Assembly: GCA_003451645.1 (NCBI GenBank)
Contig: DMER01000209.1
Coordinates: forward strand, 11,463-40,038
Origin: Alphaproteobacteria bacterium
GTDB lineage: Bacteria; Pseudomonadota; Alphaproteobacteria; Micropepsales; Micropepsaceae
Direction: 5' to 3'
Length of the DNA stretch: 28,576 nt
Shown here: positions 17,012 to 25,544 of the stretch, one piece after another
How positions within the stretch are numbered: position 1 is the first letter of the stretch
Layout: every line of letters begins with the position of its first letter
Notes under the pieces: generated by a model
What the model was told of the DNA's origin: nothing
What the model saw: the letters and a program-made list of their open reading frames with translations, nothing else
The model's database searches: none
Made by a program: the position numbers and the translations under genes

Positions 17012-18564
17012 GCGAAAACTCCGTGCACAAACCATTTTGGACTGGTGTCCTGCTCCCCGAACAGGCCCTCGCGGTAGAGCCAGAAGCGGCGGCCTTGCGC
17101 GTCCTCAACCCGGTAATAGTCGCGCGTGGCTTGGCCTTTCGTGCCGTGCCGCCACCATTGCGGCGCGATGCGCTCAGGTCCCTCAGCGCGGGCAGCCTCA
17201 TAAAGGGTCTTGCGCCAGCGGAAGCGTTTGGGCGGGCCGTCCGGGATTTCGGCAATGACTTCCGCTGGCTCTGCGGCCGGCAGCATCAGCAAAGGGCGCT
17301 CGGGCGGATGGAGGATGTCCTCCCAGCCTTGCGCCGGTCCTAAGGGGGCTGGGCGGGCGATCACGGCGGCTTCAGGGATGTGGGTTGCGTGCGCGTCGAG
17401 ACGCTCTATGCGCGCATACGCCAAGCGGCTGCCCAAGCGGTCGATCAGAGCGTTGATCTCATGCAGATCGGCGCCCGCCGCACTGTCGAGTGTTTTCTGC
17501 CGGGCGGGGGCGGGCTCAGCGGCCGCCTCAAGGGTCAGGCCTTCGATGCCAAGACCCAGATCAGGGCTCTCCTGCCCAGGGGTCAGGCGGTGGCTCAAGA
17601 GGCGCGCCAAATGTTGAGGATCATGGGAGGGCGCGGCGCAGCCGGCCTCAGCGCGCACCACGCCGCCATCAGTGCGGTGCAAGGTCAGGCGCAAGCGGCG
17701 GGCGCCCAGACCACGGGCGGCAAGGGCGCCCGTCAAGTCGCTGAGGGCCGCAAACCATTGCGCATGAAGTGCCTCCAGTGTCAGCAGCGGCTCGCAGAAA
17801 AGACGCTGCGCGCGGTGGCTCAAGGGCGGAATGAGCGGGTTGAGCGGCTCAGGTTTGAGGCCCAAAAGCTGATCGAGGCGGCTTAAAAGTTGCGTACCAA
17901 AGCGCGCGGCGAGGGGGCTGCGCGCGATCCGCAAAACATCGCCAATCGTTTTGAGACCAGCCCGGGTGAGGGCGCCTGCCGCCTCCCCAATGCGCAAGCT
18001 ATCGACCGGCAAATGCGCAACGCCTGAGCGCATATCCTCCGGGTCGAGGCATGTAACACCTTGGGTGCCAAAGCGCGCCAAGGCAATGGCCGCGCCCAGT
18101 GTGGGGGCGAGCGCGATGTGTGCACCGATGCCGCGCGCGCTCAGGCGGCGGCGCAGATCATGAGCCAAGCCTGAGGCGCCGCCAAACAAATGCTCCGAAC
18201 CCTGAATGTCGATCAGAAGTTCGGCGCTGCCCTGGCTCTCGCATTGGCTATGCACCCATGGAGAATACCGCAAAGCCCACAAACCGAGCCGGTCCACCAT
18301 GGCCCGCTCGCGCGCAAGGTCTGCATCCGCATAGCGCAATGTGGGGATGATCGCTTGCGCATCCGCTAGCGCTTGTCCCTGATAAAGCCCCAAGGCTTGG
18401 GCTTGCGGGCCGCAAGCATAAAGGCGGCGGGCGCTGGCTTGGGTGTGGACCAGCACAAAGGGTGCCGCCCTTTCCTCAGGCCCATTTGCGGAGGGGTGCC
18501 GTTTGCTGCGCGGGTGCGTCTCGATCGCCCAATGCGGCAGCCAGGCACAAAGTATGCGCGTCAC
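17008..18564 (-). CDS. imuB: ImuB, inactive Y-family polymerase-like mutasome subunit
   Basis: This 518-residue Y-family polymerase relative serves as the hub of the ImuA-ImuB-DnaE2 translesion complex, linking DnaE2 to the beta clamp. The N-terminus reads MTRILCAWLPHWAIE where active Y polymerases have DxDxFFAxVE, so the first catalytic Asp pair is absent, as is normal in ImuB. Family landmarks: LLIDIQGSEHLFGG in the palm, the helix-hairpin-helix segment around RAGLKTIGDVLRIARSPLAARFG, and the little-finger region. Its start lies 89 bp inside imuA and its stop overlaps the dnaE2 start, so all three genes are tightly coupled. Confidence 0.95.
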   Translation of the reverse strand: MTRILCAWLPHWAIETHPRSKRHPSANGPEERAAPFVLVHTQASARRLYACGPQAQALGLYQGQALADAQAIIPTLRYADADLARERAMVDRLGLWALRYSPWVHSQCESQGSAELLIDIQGSEHLFGGASGLAHDLRRRLSARGIGAHIALAPTLGAAIALARFGTQGVTCLDPEDMRSGVAHLPVDSLRIGEAAGALTRAGLKTIGDVLRIARSPLAARFGTQLLSRLDQLLGLKPEPLNPLIPPLSHRAQRLFCEPLLTLEALHAQWFAALSDLTGALAARGLGARRLRLTLHRTDGGVVRAEAGCAAPSHDPQHLARLLSHRLTPGQESPDLGLGIEGLTLEAAAEPAPARQKTLDSAAGADLHEINALIDRLGSRLAYARIERLDAHATHIPEAAVIARPAPLGPAQGWEDILHPPERPLLMLPAAEPAEVIAEIPDGPPKRFRWRKTLYEAARAEGPERIAPQWWRHGTKGQATRDYYRVEDAQGRRFWLYREGLFGEQDTSPKWFVHGVFA

Positions 18565-19267
18565 TGTTCCACTCCATCAAACCAGCACCTATCGAAGGTC
18601 CGCGGCGCTGGCGCTCCAAAGCCAGATGCCAGGCAGGAATGCTCCAGCGGGTGAGGGGGAGGCTCTGCGCTCTGGCACTCGCCACCCGCCAGCGGGTTAG
18701 CGCAGGCCCAATCCCTTCCCCACCCACGGGGCGTAAGCAAAATAGAGGGCTGCCACGGGCCTGGGCTGCGAGCTGCAAGCGGCGGGCGGGGACTAGCCCC
18801 AAGGGGCCTGCGGTTTGCAGAATAAGGGCCGCGACCCCTGCTCGCGCGCCTTCCTCAGCCGCCCACAGCGCCTGGGCATCATCTTTCGTCCGCACTAGGA
18901 TGATACGGCGCGGATCTAAGCCAAAATCGCGCAACCCCGGCCCATAAGGCAGGCCGAAATCATGCGGACTTATGCTTTGTGCGATCCAAATAATCGCCCC
19001 TTTACGGGTCTGTCCGGCAAGGACCGCCAGTGCGCAGGCAAAGCCCAAAGCGGCCGGGCCGTCACGATAGGTCTGAGGGCGGACTTCATGCAGCCCCGCC
19101 TCTTGCGCCGCATGCTGCGCGCGTTCGGCCAAACCTAAAAGATGCTTGTCTTGGGTGTGGCCTGCCCACCCTTGTTGCGCAGCAATTTGGGCGCGCAAGG
19201 CCGCAATTGAGTCGTGTTTATCCACACCGTGATGGTTAATATCCCCAGAATATCGCTCTTTGATCAT
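18476..19267 (-). CDS. imuA: ImuA, RecA-like SOS mutasome subunit
   Basis: This 263-residue protein, first gene of the SOS mutagenesis operon, resembles ImuA: N-terminal segment IAALRAQIAAQQ, a RecA-like core around IIWIAQSISPHDFGLPYGPGL and RIILVRTKDDAQALWAAEEG, and the ending MEWNSDAHTLCLAAALGDR. No obvious Walker A is preserved, as is common in ImuA. It modulates RecA and bridges to ImuB in characterised systems. AAAAAGGAAC six bases upstream is a ribosome site that overlaps the LexA box, so LexA binding sits right at the start of the gene. The 3' end overlaps imuB by 89 bp, longer than the usual few bases. Confidence 0.93.
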   Translation of the reverse strand: MIKERYSGDINHHGVDKHDSIAALRAQIAAQQGWAGHTQDKHLLGLAERAQHAAQEAGLHEVRPQTYRDGPAALGFACALAVLAGQTRKGAIIWIAQSISPHDFGLPYGPGLRDFGLDPRRIILVRTKDDAQALWAAEEGARAGVAALILQTAGPLGLVPARRLQLAAQARGSPLFCLRPVGGEGIGPALTRWRVASARAQSLPLTRWSIPAWHLALERQRRGPSIGAGLMEWNSDAHTLCLAAALGDRDAPAQQTAPLRKWA

Positions 19268-19272
19268 ATTTT

Positions 19273-19287
19273 GTTCCTTTTTAGTTC
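19273..19287 (-). promoter_or_regulatory. LexA (SOS) box upstream of imuA
   Basis: On the plus strand GTTC (19273-19276), seven bases, GTTC (19284-19287): an exact match to the alphaproteobacterial LexA site GTTC-N7-GTTC. It lies 5 bp upstream of the imuA start. A possible -35 (TTGACT, 19320-19315) and -10 (TTCAGA, 19297-19292), 17 bp apart, place the box across the transcription start, where it would block the imuA-imuB-dnaE2 operon until DNA damage. Confidence 0.93.
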
Positions 19288-19343
19288 TAAATCTGAACCA
19301 CGCTCTTGTGACAGAGTCAAGGCGTCGGACGAAATTTTTCGCG

Positions 19344-19359
19344 TTAACAGGGCATTAAC
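19344..19359 (+). promoter_or_regulatory. CtrA-type binding site upstream of the chemoreceptor gene
   Basis: TTAA (19344-19347), seven bases, TTAAC (19355-19359) matches the full CtrA consensus TTAA-N7-TTAAC. It is 66 bp upstream of the methyl-accepting chemotaxis gene at 19426, in the 158-bp region divergent from imuA. A GANTC site (19314-19318, possible CcrM methylation target) lies nearby. Motility and chemotaxis genes are common CtrA targets in alphaproteobacteria. Binding is inferred from the motif alone. Confidence 0.7.
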
Positions 19360-19425
19360 CATCGCCCGTCAGCTTCTCGCCCTGAGTGTATCTTTTCTTA
19401 AACCCATTCCTTGGTTGCACATTCA

Positions 19426-21201
19426 ATGCGTGTAGCATCGCCTGTTAGTTACCTTAAGTGGAGCTTGGGCCTCCAAGCGCTCCTCATGCTGGTTCTTCTC
19501 GGGGTTGGCCTTTACAGCCTCAAAACAGTGCAAGAGCGTAGTACCAGCATAGCCCGTGATCCTGGCGTCCAGGCGGCGGTGACGGCCATGGAACGCCCGC
19601 TTGACGATTATCAGTCCACGGTCCGGCAGATCCTTCTATCAGCAACAGCCAATCGCACGTCAGCGCCGGACGCCCTTACTCAGTTCGAGCAAGCCCATGC
19701 GACGCTGACGGCTACTGCTGCTACCGCATCACGGCTGTTCAACGCCAACCAGCAACGTGCCCTCAAGCAGTTGGAGGCCAGCGCCGCTCAAACGTGGTCG
19801 CTCATGCTTTTCGCAGGGGCCGGGTGTCTGATACTGGCGGTAGCAGGGATCGCGTATGTATGGCTGCGCGTTGTGCAGCCAATGCAGCAAATGACCGGGA
19901 TGCTTGCCTCCCTTGCCAATTTGCCGCGCGATAGAGCCGTTCCTGTCTTGACTGTCATCGAAAAGTTGCGCCAGCGCCTGGACGAGGCTGAGGCACTCAC
20001 CCATCGGGAGGCTGCGCACGCACAAGCCCTAGCCCAAGAGCGGGCGCGTGCGGCGGAAACGCTGGCGGCCAAGGTTGAACGCGAAACACGCTGCGCGGTC
20101 GACCGGGTGGCGGACCGCATGAGCCGCGTGACGGAGGAGGCTTCCACCATGAGCGAAAACGCAGTGCAAGCAGGTGCATGCAGCAGAGAGGTGGCCGATG
20201 CTGCCGCCTTGGCGCTTACCAATGCGCGCGATGTTTCAGCCGCTATGCAAGGGTTGGGGCAGGCGATCCGCGAGGTTGGAAGCCAAGTGGGCCAGGCCGC
20301 GCAAGTGGCCCGCACGGCCGTCGATGTGGGCCATCACACGCGCTCGACCATCGCCTCTTTGTCCTCCGCTGTCGGCCGGATAGGCGAGGTCGCCAACCTG
20401 ATCAATGACATCGCCGCACAAACCAATCTGTTGGCGCTCAATGCCACCATCGAGGCGGCGCGCGCAGGGGCGGCGGGGCGCGGGTTTGCTGTCGTTGCCA
20501 ATGAAGTCAAAAATCTCGCCAATCAAACGGCGCGCTCGACAGACGATATCGGCCGCCAAATCCGTGAGATCGGGCAGGTAACCCAAGCGGCGGTGCAAGC
20601 AGTCGAACAGATCGGCAAAAAAATCGAGGACATGGACCAGATCTCCGCTGCCATTGCCGCGGCCGTCGAGGAACAGGACGCGACAACGATCTCCATCACG
20701 GCCAACGTCAGTCAGACAACCGCCGCCGCCGAACGTGTCACCCAAAGCATTCTTGAGGTTTCCCGCACGATTGGTCTGACGGAAGCACGCGCCGCCGGTG
20801 TGCAGGCAGCCTCTGACGATGTCGCCGGGGCGATCCGCGAGCTAAAGCAATACATGGTCAAGCTCGTGCGCTCGGGCGAAGGGGCGGACCGGCGGCGCCA
20901 TCCACGCTATGCGATCAGGAGGCCTTGCATGTTGCGGACTGGCCAAGACAGCATCCAAGGCGAAATCGAAAACTTGTCTGCGGAAGGGGCTTTGGCAAAG
21001 TTCGGCAGCTTGCCCGATGGCGTAAACAGGGCCGTCTTGCGTATCGAGGGGTTCCCGGCGGATATCCCGGTGGTCATCCAATCGGCCGATGGCGAGGCTA
21101 CCAGCCTAAAATTTGTCCTGGATGGCGGGGCGCAAATGGCTTTTGCCCGGTTGTTTGAGAACTTGACGCTTAACATGCAGCCAATAGCTGCGGCAGCTTA
21201 G
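19426..21201 (+). CDS. Methyl-accepting chemotaxis protein with C-terminal PilZ domain
   Basis: This 591-residue receptor has TM1 at about 10-32, a short periplasmic sensor of about 90 residues, TM2 at about 125-147, and a HAMP-like linker beginning [11 protein letters not shown]. The coiled-coil signalling domain has its conserved hairpin tip at about 326-365 ([20 protein letters not shown]), which docks CheA and CheW. Uniquely, the C-terminus (about 485-590) is a PilZ domain: R490-xxx-R494 within DRRRHPRY and N516-x-S518-xx-G521 (NLSAEG), both signatures needed for c-di-GMP binding. The receptor should therefore couple chemosensing to c-di-GMP, as shown for Azospirillum Tlp1. The ATG at 19426 lacks a clear ribosome site; a TTG at 19411 would add five residues. 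An upstream CtrA box suggests cell-cycle-linked expression. Confidence 0.92.
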   Translation: MRVASPVSYLKWSLGLQALLMLVLLGVGLYSLKTVQERSTSIARDPGVQAAVTAMERPLDDYQSTVRQILLSATANRTSAPDALTQFEQAHATLTATAATASRLFNANQQRALKQLEASAAQTWSLMLFAGAGCLILAVAGIAYVWLRVVQPMQQMTGMLASLANLPRDRAVPVLTVIEKLRQRLDEAEALTHREAAHAQALAQERARAAETLAAKVERETRCAVDRVADRMSRVTEEASTMSENAVQAGACSREVADAAALALTNARDVSAAMQGLGQAIREVGSQVGQAAQVARTAVDVGHHTRSTIASLSSAVGRIGEVANLINDIAAQTNLLALNATIEAARAGAAGRGFAVVANEVKNLANQTARSTDDIGRQIREIGQVTQAAVQAVEQIGKKIEDMDQISAAIAAAVEEQDATTISITANVSQTTAAAERVTQSILEVSRTIGLTEARAAGVQAASDDVAGAIRELKQYMVKLVRSGEGADRRRHPRYAIRRPCMLRTGQDSIQGEIENLSAEGALAKFGSLPDGVNRAVLRIEGFPADIPVVIQSADGEATSLKFVLDGGAQMAFARLFENLTLNMQPIAAAA

Positions 21202-21338
21202 GAGCCCATCCTTCCCAGGCGATTTGGCTGTGCTGTATGCGCCACAGCTAGACGAACCTTTGCCAATCGTCTTTCCACCGTCACACAGAGGTTAGATACT
21301 GATGTCTTCTCGTGCCGGTTGGGGATGGCGGGGCGCGC

Positions 21339-23429
21339 ATGCCGAAGTCGAAAGAGTCAGGCGGCCTGCTGGGTGGGCCGGACAAGACACGGCCACATGC
21401 AGTGTCCAAACCACAATCATGGATCGCGGCTCTGTTGCCTGCTGGTGTGGCGGCTGGACTGTTGAGTCTTGCGCATCATTTCGGTCTGGCCTCCGGGTTT
21501 ATTGACGTCGCCGTTCTGACGGGCGGTCTCTTGCTGTGTGCGTGGGCGTTTGCCCTGCTCCTGTTGAAGGGGCCAACAGGCGCCACTGCGCCAACGCTTC
21601 AGGATATTGATCCGCGCGCCTGGAGTTTGCGCGCGGAGATCGCAGTGCTCCAGGGCGACAAGGATGGACATGCACGCGAAGCAATCCACGTGGCGCTGCG
21701 ACAGCATTTTCCCGCCCTAGAAGTGGTAACGAAGCGCAAGCCGGTTCGGATTGATCCCAAGGCTCTTCTGCCTGACGCTGCGCAATCCACCGCCCAAATG
21801 ATGCGAGCGCACCTCCATGGTTGTGATCTCATTCTCTGGGGTGAGGTCGTGGGCCCTGGGCCGATCGTGGCAGTCCGGGTGACCACGCGAGGGCCAGACG
21901 TGCCGCTCGGAGGTGCGCCCCACGTTCCGGTCCATCATCTCGACTTGTCAGACCTGCAGACACCGAACGCGCTTGCGGCCGTGGTCGCGGCGCAGGCCAG
22001 CTCGCTTCTGCCCTCGACCGCATTTGAAGCCTTCTACGAGACACAAGGGCGCGCCTTGTTACGCGCTTGCGATGGCTTGTTGCAGGGCCAATCGATGGAC
22101 CGCCGCGGCGTCAATCCGGGCGCGCAGTGCGCAGCCGCCTATGCCGCTAGCGTTCTCGGTCACCTTGCAGGGCACAATGCCTACGCTGCTGCCGCACGCG
22201 AGGCCTATCTCGCAGCGCTCAGGCGATTGCCGGGCGGGCCGCAGGACGCTGGCCGGGTCGAGGTCCTGAAGCGGCTGGGCGGGCTTTTGATAGCGACCGG
22301 TATTCGGGAAGGCCGGATTGCGCCGGTCAAAGATGCCATCGCAGTCTTGGAAACCGCTCTCGATTGTCATTTGGAACAGCCAGCCGGCGCAGAGCACGCG
22401 AGGTTGCTTGTCGGATTGGCTGAAGCATATACTGCTGAGGGTGTCCTAACCGGGGCGCCGGAGGCTTTTGATGCCGCACGCTCGGCAGTGTCACGTGCGC
22501 TGGCCAGCCTCGCGCCCTCGGCACAACCCTATGATTATGCGGCCGCGCAGAACCAATTGGGCCTCACCCTTTTGGCGGCGCAAGCTCAGAGCTTGGCTTA
22601 TCGAGGGCTTGCGGAAGCGGCCTTTGAGGCGGGATTGCAAACTTGCAAGCGCGCAGTGGCGCCTTGGCTATGGGCCGCGCTCTCGCACCATTTGGGGATG
22701 GCCGTGGCGCAACGCCAACAGCCGGGCTCTAGTGAACTTGCGGCCAATGCGCTTGACGCGGCCTTAGCCATCCGTACGCGGAGCGATGCACCGCAGTTAT
22801 GGGCCCAAACAAAAGTGGCGCGCGGCCAAGTGCTTCGCCAAGCGTCCCACATTAGCGGCGACGCCGCGGGTTTGGCGCGTGCCATTGAGATATTCAAGAG
22901 CGCCAAAGCGGTTCTCAATGATCGTCAGGACCCAGAAACGGCGCGGCAATTGACGCGCGATCTGGGCCTCGCCACCAAGGCTCTCGGCCAATTGCAAGAT
23001 GCGCCAGAACTGCTCGCAGAAGCGGCGGAGGCTTTTGTTCGCTACAGTGCCGGGCTAGGACAGGATGATGCGCCTCTGGCGTGGGCGTTTGGACAGCAGC
23101 AATTGGGCCAGGTGCTCACGGCGTTGGGACAATGCCAAAGCGGAGGCGCTGCGGAATTTACCCGAGCGGAGCGCGCGCTCAGCGCCGCTGCTCTAGCGCA
23201 GGGGCGCGAGGTGTCTCCCTTCCTCTGGGCGCAGTCGCAGCGCGATTTGGCGCGGCTCCACTTAGCCTGGGCGACTAAGGCACAAGATCGCGCGCGACTA
23301 TCAACAGCACTTGCGCATGTCGATCAAGCCATTGCCGTGTTTCTCGATCTTGGCATGCAGTATGACGCCCAGATGGCCGAAGATTTGCGCGCCAAAGTCG
23401 TCGCCGATCTCAAGCGCCTTGCGCCGTAA
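21339..23429 (+). CDS. Large membrane-anchored helical-repeat (TPR-like) protein of unknown function
   Basis: The ATG at 21339 gives 696 residues; a GTG nine codons upstream (21312) is an alternative. After a polar N-terminus there are two hydrophobic helices (about 28-47 and 54-76), which would anchor the protein in the inner membrane. A mixed alpha/beta segment (about 90-205) contains LILWGEVVGPGPIVAVRV, reminiscent of a small nucleotide or effector-binding fold, but I cannot name it. The remaining 480 residues are almost entirely Ala-rich helical hairpins with TPR-like spacing (repeating LG-x-x-L-x-x-x-G patterns such as YAAAQNQLGLTLLAAQ and WAFGQQQLGQVLTALG). TPR arrays usually mediate protein-protein contacts. 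It follows the chemoreceptor after 137 bp; a functional link is possible but unproven. Confidence 0.8.
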   Translation: MPKSKESGGLLGGPDKTRPHAVSKPQSWIAALLPAGVAAGLLSLAHHFGLASGFIDVAVLTGGLLLCAWAFALLLLKGPTGATAPTLQDIDPRAWSLRAEIAVLQGDKDGHAREAIHVALRQHFPALEVVTKRKPVRIDPKALLPDAAQSTAQMMRAHLHGCDLILWGEVVGPGPIVAVRVTTRGPDVPLGGAPHVPVHHLDLSDLQTPNALAAVVAAQASSLLPSTAFEAFYETQGRALLRACDGLLQGQSMDRRGVNPGAQCAAAYAASVLGHLAGHNAYAAAAREAYLAALRRLPGGPQDAGRVEVLKRLGGLLIATGIREGRIAPVKDAIAVLETALDCHLEQPAGAEHARLLVGLAEAYTAEGVLTGAPEAFDAARSAVSRALASLAPSAQPYDYAAAQNQLGLTLLAAQAQSLAYRGLAEAAFEAGLQTCKRAVAPWLWAALSHHLGMAVAQRQQPGSSELAANALDAALAIRTRSDAPQLWAQTKVARGQVLRQASHISGDAAGLARAIEIFKSAKAVLNDRQDPETARQLTRDLGLATKALGQLQDAPELLAEAAEAFVRYSAGLGQDDAPLAWAFGQQQLGQVLTALGQCQSGGAAEFTRAERALSAAALAQGREVSPFLWAQSQRDLARLHLAWATKAQDRARLSTALAHVDQAIAVFLDLGMQYDAQMAEDLRAKVVADLKRLAP

Positions 23430-23449
23430 GCGCTTGGAGGTTCTGGCCG

Positions 23450-23689
23450 TTAAGGGCATGGGCTCGACCGGACTTTGCGCTGCAGGGAGGCTGGGAACTT
23501 CTGCAAGGCGGCAGAGGCACGGACGGGGCGCGGGAGCAGCTCGCCAGAGCAGTTGGGGCATCGGCCCTTGAGAGTGCCCGCAGCACAGGCCGCACAAAAG
23601 GTGCACTCAAACGAGCAGATCATCGCGCCAGGCTGATCGGCAGCCAAATCGGCGTCGCAGCATTCACAATTGGGTCTGAGTTCCAGCAT
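23450..23689 (-). CDS. DUF1272 small cysteine-rich (zinc-binding) protein
   Basis: This 79-residue protein begins MLELRPNCECCDADLAAD, the hallmark of the DUF1272 family. Nine cysteines occur at 8, 10, 11, 25, 29, 32, 35, 44 and 47, in CxCC, CxxxCxxCxxC and CxxC clusters, consistent with two zinc sites. The final 25 residues are poorly conserved-looking. AAGGA nine bases before the ATG at 23689 fixes this start over an in-frame ATG ten codons upstream. It converges on the helical-repeat gene, leaving only 20 bp between stops. The function of the family is unknown. Confidence 0.88.
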   Translation of the reverse strand: MLELRPNCECCDADLAADQPGAMICSFECTFCAACAAGTLKGRCPNCSGELLPRPVRASAALQKFPASLQRKVRSSPCP

Positions 23690-23928
23690 CGTAGGCGTTC
23701 CTTGCGCATTTTCTGACAAGCCTATTCATCTGCCGTTCACCGGCCATTTAGCGCGCATTCAGCTTCGCAAAAAATGTCCAACACAATCAAGGACGGTATC
23801 AAATCTCGGTCGTGAAGTGCTGCGCCTCTGGCATTACGACTGGCATGCCGTATCCTACGCAGAGGCCGGTGTGGGCGGTCGACGATCCACCAAATGGGCT
23901 CAAACCGTGAATGAGGAGGCTGTCCATC

Positions 23929-24306
23929 ATGACTCATGTCTTTTCGAAGTTCTGGCTTGTTGTCGCTACTGTAATCGCGCTTTTTGCCACCCCTGCCGCT
24001 AGCTCGGCCGGTGAGGTGCGCGCGAGCCATAGCCCCGTTGCCGGCGCATCTGTTATCGGCACAAGTGTATTCCATGGCTACTCGCATAATGTGTGCTGCA
24101 CCGTGGGTGGCAGGCCTTGGACGACCACTGCGCGCCGCTGCTGGCGCTCGGGCGGTTGGGAGGTGCCCTATCACCGCTGTTTCCATCGTCCTGCACAACG
24201 GGTGTGTTGCAAGCGCGGCCGCCATGAATGGTGGGCCTGGTCACACCGCGATTGTCACCGCGACCATGGCATAGTGGTCCATGGCAGCTATTGCCGCTGG
24301 CATTGA
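23929..24306 (+). CDS. Small secreted protein with a duplicated Cys-rich motif
   Basis: The start at 23929 is set by AGGAGG nine bases upstream; another in-frame ATG at 23911 lies before that site. The 125-residue product has a signal peptide (about 1-27, ending ATPAASSAG). The mature part holds two copies of one motif: residues 55-84 (CC at 56-57, C71, C84) and 92-122 (CC at 93-94, C109, C122). Both follow VCC-x2-G-x3-W, a central Cys followed by xR, then Gly, Val and a final Cys. With eight cysteines and many Trp, His and Arg residues, four disulfides or metal coordination are plausible. I recognise no family. It is flanked by a hairpin terminator and separated from neighbours by 239 and 77 bp, so it is probably monocistronic. 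Confidence 0.78.
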   Translation: MTHVFSKFWLVVATVIALFATPAASSAGEVRASHSPVAGASVIGTSVFHGYSHNVCCTVGGRPWTTTARRCWRSGGWEVPYHRCFHRPAQRVCCKRGRHEWWAWSHRDCHRDHGIVVHGSYCRWH

Positions 24307-24322
24307 GATCTGACTGACGCGC

Positions 24323-24352
24323 GCCCGGGTGCTGCGTCCGCAGCGCCTGGGC
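24323..24352. terminator. Strong hairpin between convergent genes
   Basis: GCCCGGGTGCTGC (24323-24335) pairs with GCAGCGCCTGGGC (24340-24352) over a 4-nt loop, a 13-bp stem with two G-T wobbles. It lies in the 77-bp gap between the Cys-rich protein gene and the convergent hydrolase, so it may serve both strands. No long T-run follows on the plus strand. Confidence 0.6.
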
Positions 24353-24383
24353 TGATGCCGTGACGTAAGAAAAGGTGTTCCTG

Positions 24384-25505
24384 CTATTGCTGCAGCGCCT
24401 CAAGTGCTTGTGTCATGAGTTCGGGCCCTCGGGTGAGAACCAAGTCCTCCCACGCCGGGTCACGCGGCACAAACAAGTCCGCATGCAGATCAAGAGCCCA
24501 GCGATGGTCCGCTGCTGTCCTTGCCGTGCGGTTCTCAAAGCGAAGCCAGCGATCATAGAGCGTGCAGAGCACCAATTTATCGATGTCTTGGGGGCGTTCT
24601 GTGCCGAACTCGATGACCGCGCCTGCCACCTTTGCCTTGCCCAGTTCCGCGCCCAGCCAATGGCGCAATTGGCCGCTCTTGTCAGTATTGGTGCCCGTTA
24701 GCGCCTCGTCCGCCTCAATTGCCGCTTCGGTCGCTGAGCGCGCCCATTGCGTAATTGCCGCCTCACCCCACATGCTTGCGCAAGCGGCATAAGCATGGGT
24801 GCCGGGTTTCCCGTTCGGCAGGAATGCAACCTCGCCGTAGGCGCCGATGCCTGTGTGCCAATCGATGAAATGCAGCGCTTGCGTTTCGCGTAGTGCGGGC
24901 AGCACGTGCTCAGCGACCGCCTTGTGGCCATGTTCAATGCCTGCACCGCCAAAGGCCAAACCTTCGGCATCTTCATATTGTCCTGCATTGACTGCGACCG
25001 AGAACTTGGCGGGCCCGAGCTCGCCTACGAGCCGCTCATAAGTTTCGATTAGTTTGGGCAAGTCCTGCGGGGTGAGGCTCGGCAGGCGGATCGCGTCGCG
25101 AATATGTTGGTAATAGGGGTTGACCGGCAATGGCTCGTCAAAGCGCGTGAAGTTGCGGTTGAGGTCGACATTGTTTTCCGTGCCCCGCGCCCGGTACGCA
25201 AAACCCCAAGGATTGAGCGCGTGAACAAGGCAGAGCCCTGTGTTGTCGGGCAATTGTCCATCCCATTGCGCAAGCCACGCTGATTGCGCGGCGGAGCCTG
25301 CGGGCCCCTCTAGCCCATGCATGCCGGATGTACACAGAAACGCTTTGCGCGGATTCGTAGCGCCAGCCCAGGCAATATCAACGCTCAGCACTTCGCCGTC
25401 CGGCCCTCGGTGATGGGGCAGGGGTACGCTGTCAAGGCGCATGCCTCTTTCTTGGCACAACTGACGGAAACGATGCCGGGCGTGCTGGTATTGTCGCAGG
25501 ATCAT
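24384..25505 (-). CDS. DUF2817 / M14-like zinc carboxypeptidase family protein
   Basis: This 373-residue protein has a carboxypeptidase-like (M14) zinc site: H63-xx-E66 in GMHGLEGPAGS and H217 in IDWHTGIG supply three ligands, and E299 in VIEFGTERP is the catalytic Glu candidate. NNVDLNRNF holds the Asn-Arg pair that binds a substrate carboxylate in M14 enzymes. There is no signal peptide, so a cytoplasmic peptidase or amidohydrolase is likely; the substrate is unknown. AGGAGG just upstream of the ATG at 25505 decides the start. It follows the aquaporin-like gene by 39 bp on the same strand and is probably co-transcribed. Confidence 0.85.
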   Translation of the reverse strand: MILRQYQHARHRFRQLCQERGMRLDSVPLPHHRGPDGEVLSVDIAWAGATNPRKAFLCTSGMHGLEGPAGSAAQSAWLAQWDGQLPDNTGLCLVHALNPWGFAYRARGTENNVDLNRNFTRFDEPLPVNPYYQHIRDAIRLPSLTPQDLPKLIETYERLVGELGPAKFSVAVNAGQYEDAEGLAFGGAGIEHGHKAVAEHVLPALRETQALHFIDWHTGIGAYGEVAFLPNGKPGTHAYAACASMWGEAAITQWARSATEAAIEADEALTGTNTDKSGQLRHWLGAELGKAKVAGAVIEFGTERPQDIDKLVLCTLYDRWLRFENRTARTAADHRWALDLHADLFVPRDPAWEDLVLTRGPELMTQALEALQQ

Positions 25506-25544
25506 CCCGCCTCCTATTGACGTTGCGTTGATCCGCAAGACAGT

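Noticed and set aside
23690..23928. Possible small gene or regulatory RNA in the 239-bp gap between the DUF1272 and Cys-rich genes
   Set aside because: No frame with a ribosome site and no convincing hairpin or known riboswitch pattern; it probably holds only the two divergent promoters.
23737..24225. Minus-strand open frame opposite the Cys-rich protein gene
   Set aside because: No recognisable domain or ribosome site, whereas the plus-strand frame has a strong ribosome site, a signal peptide and a duplicated motif.
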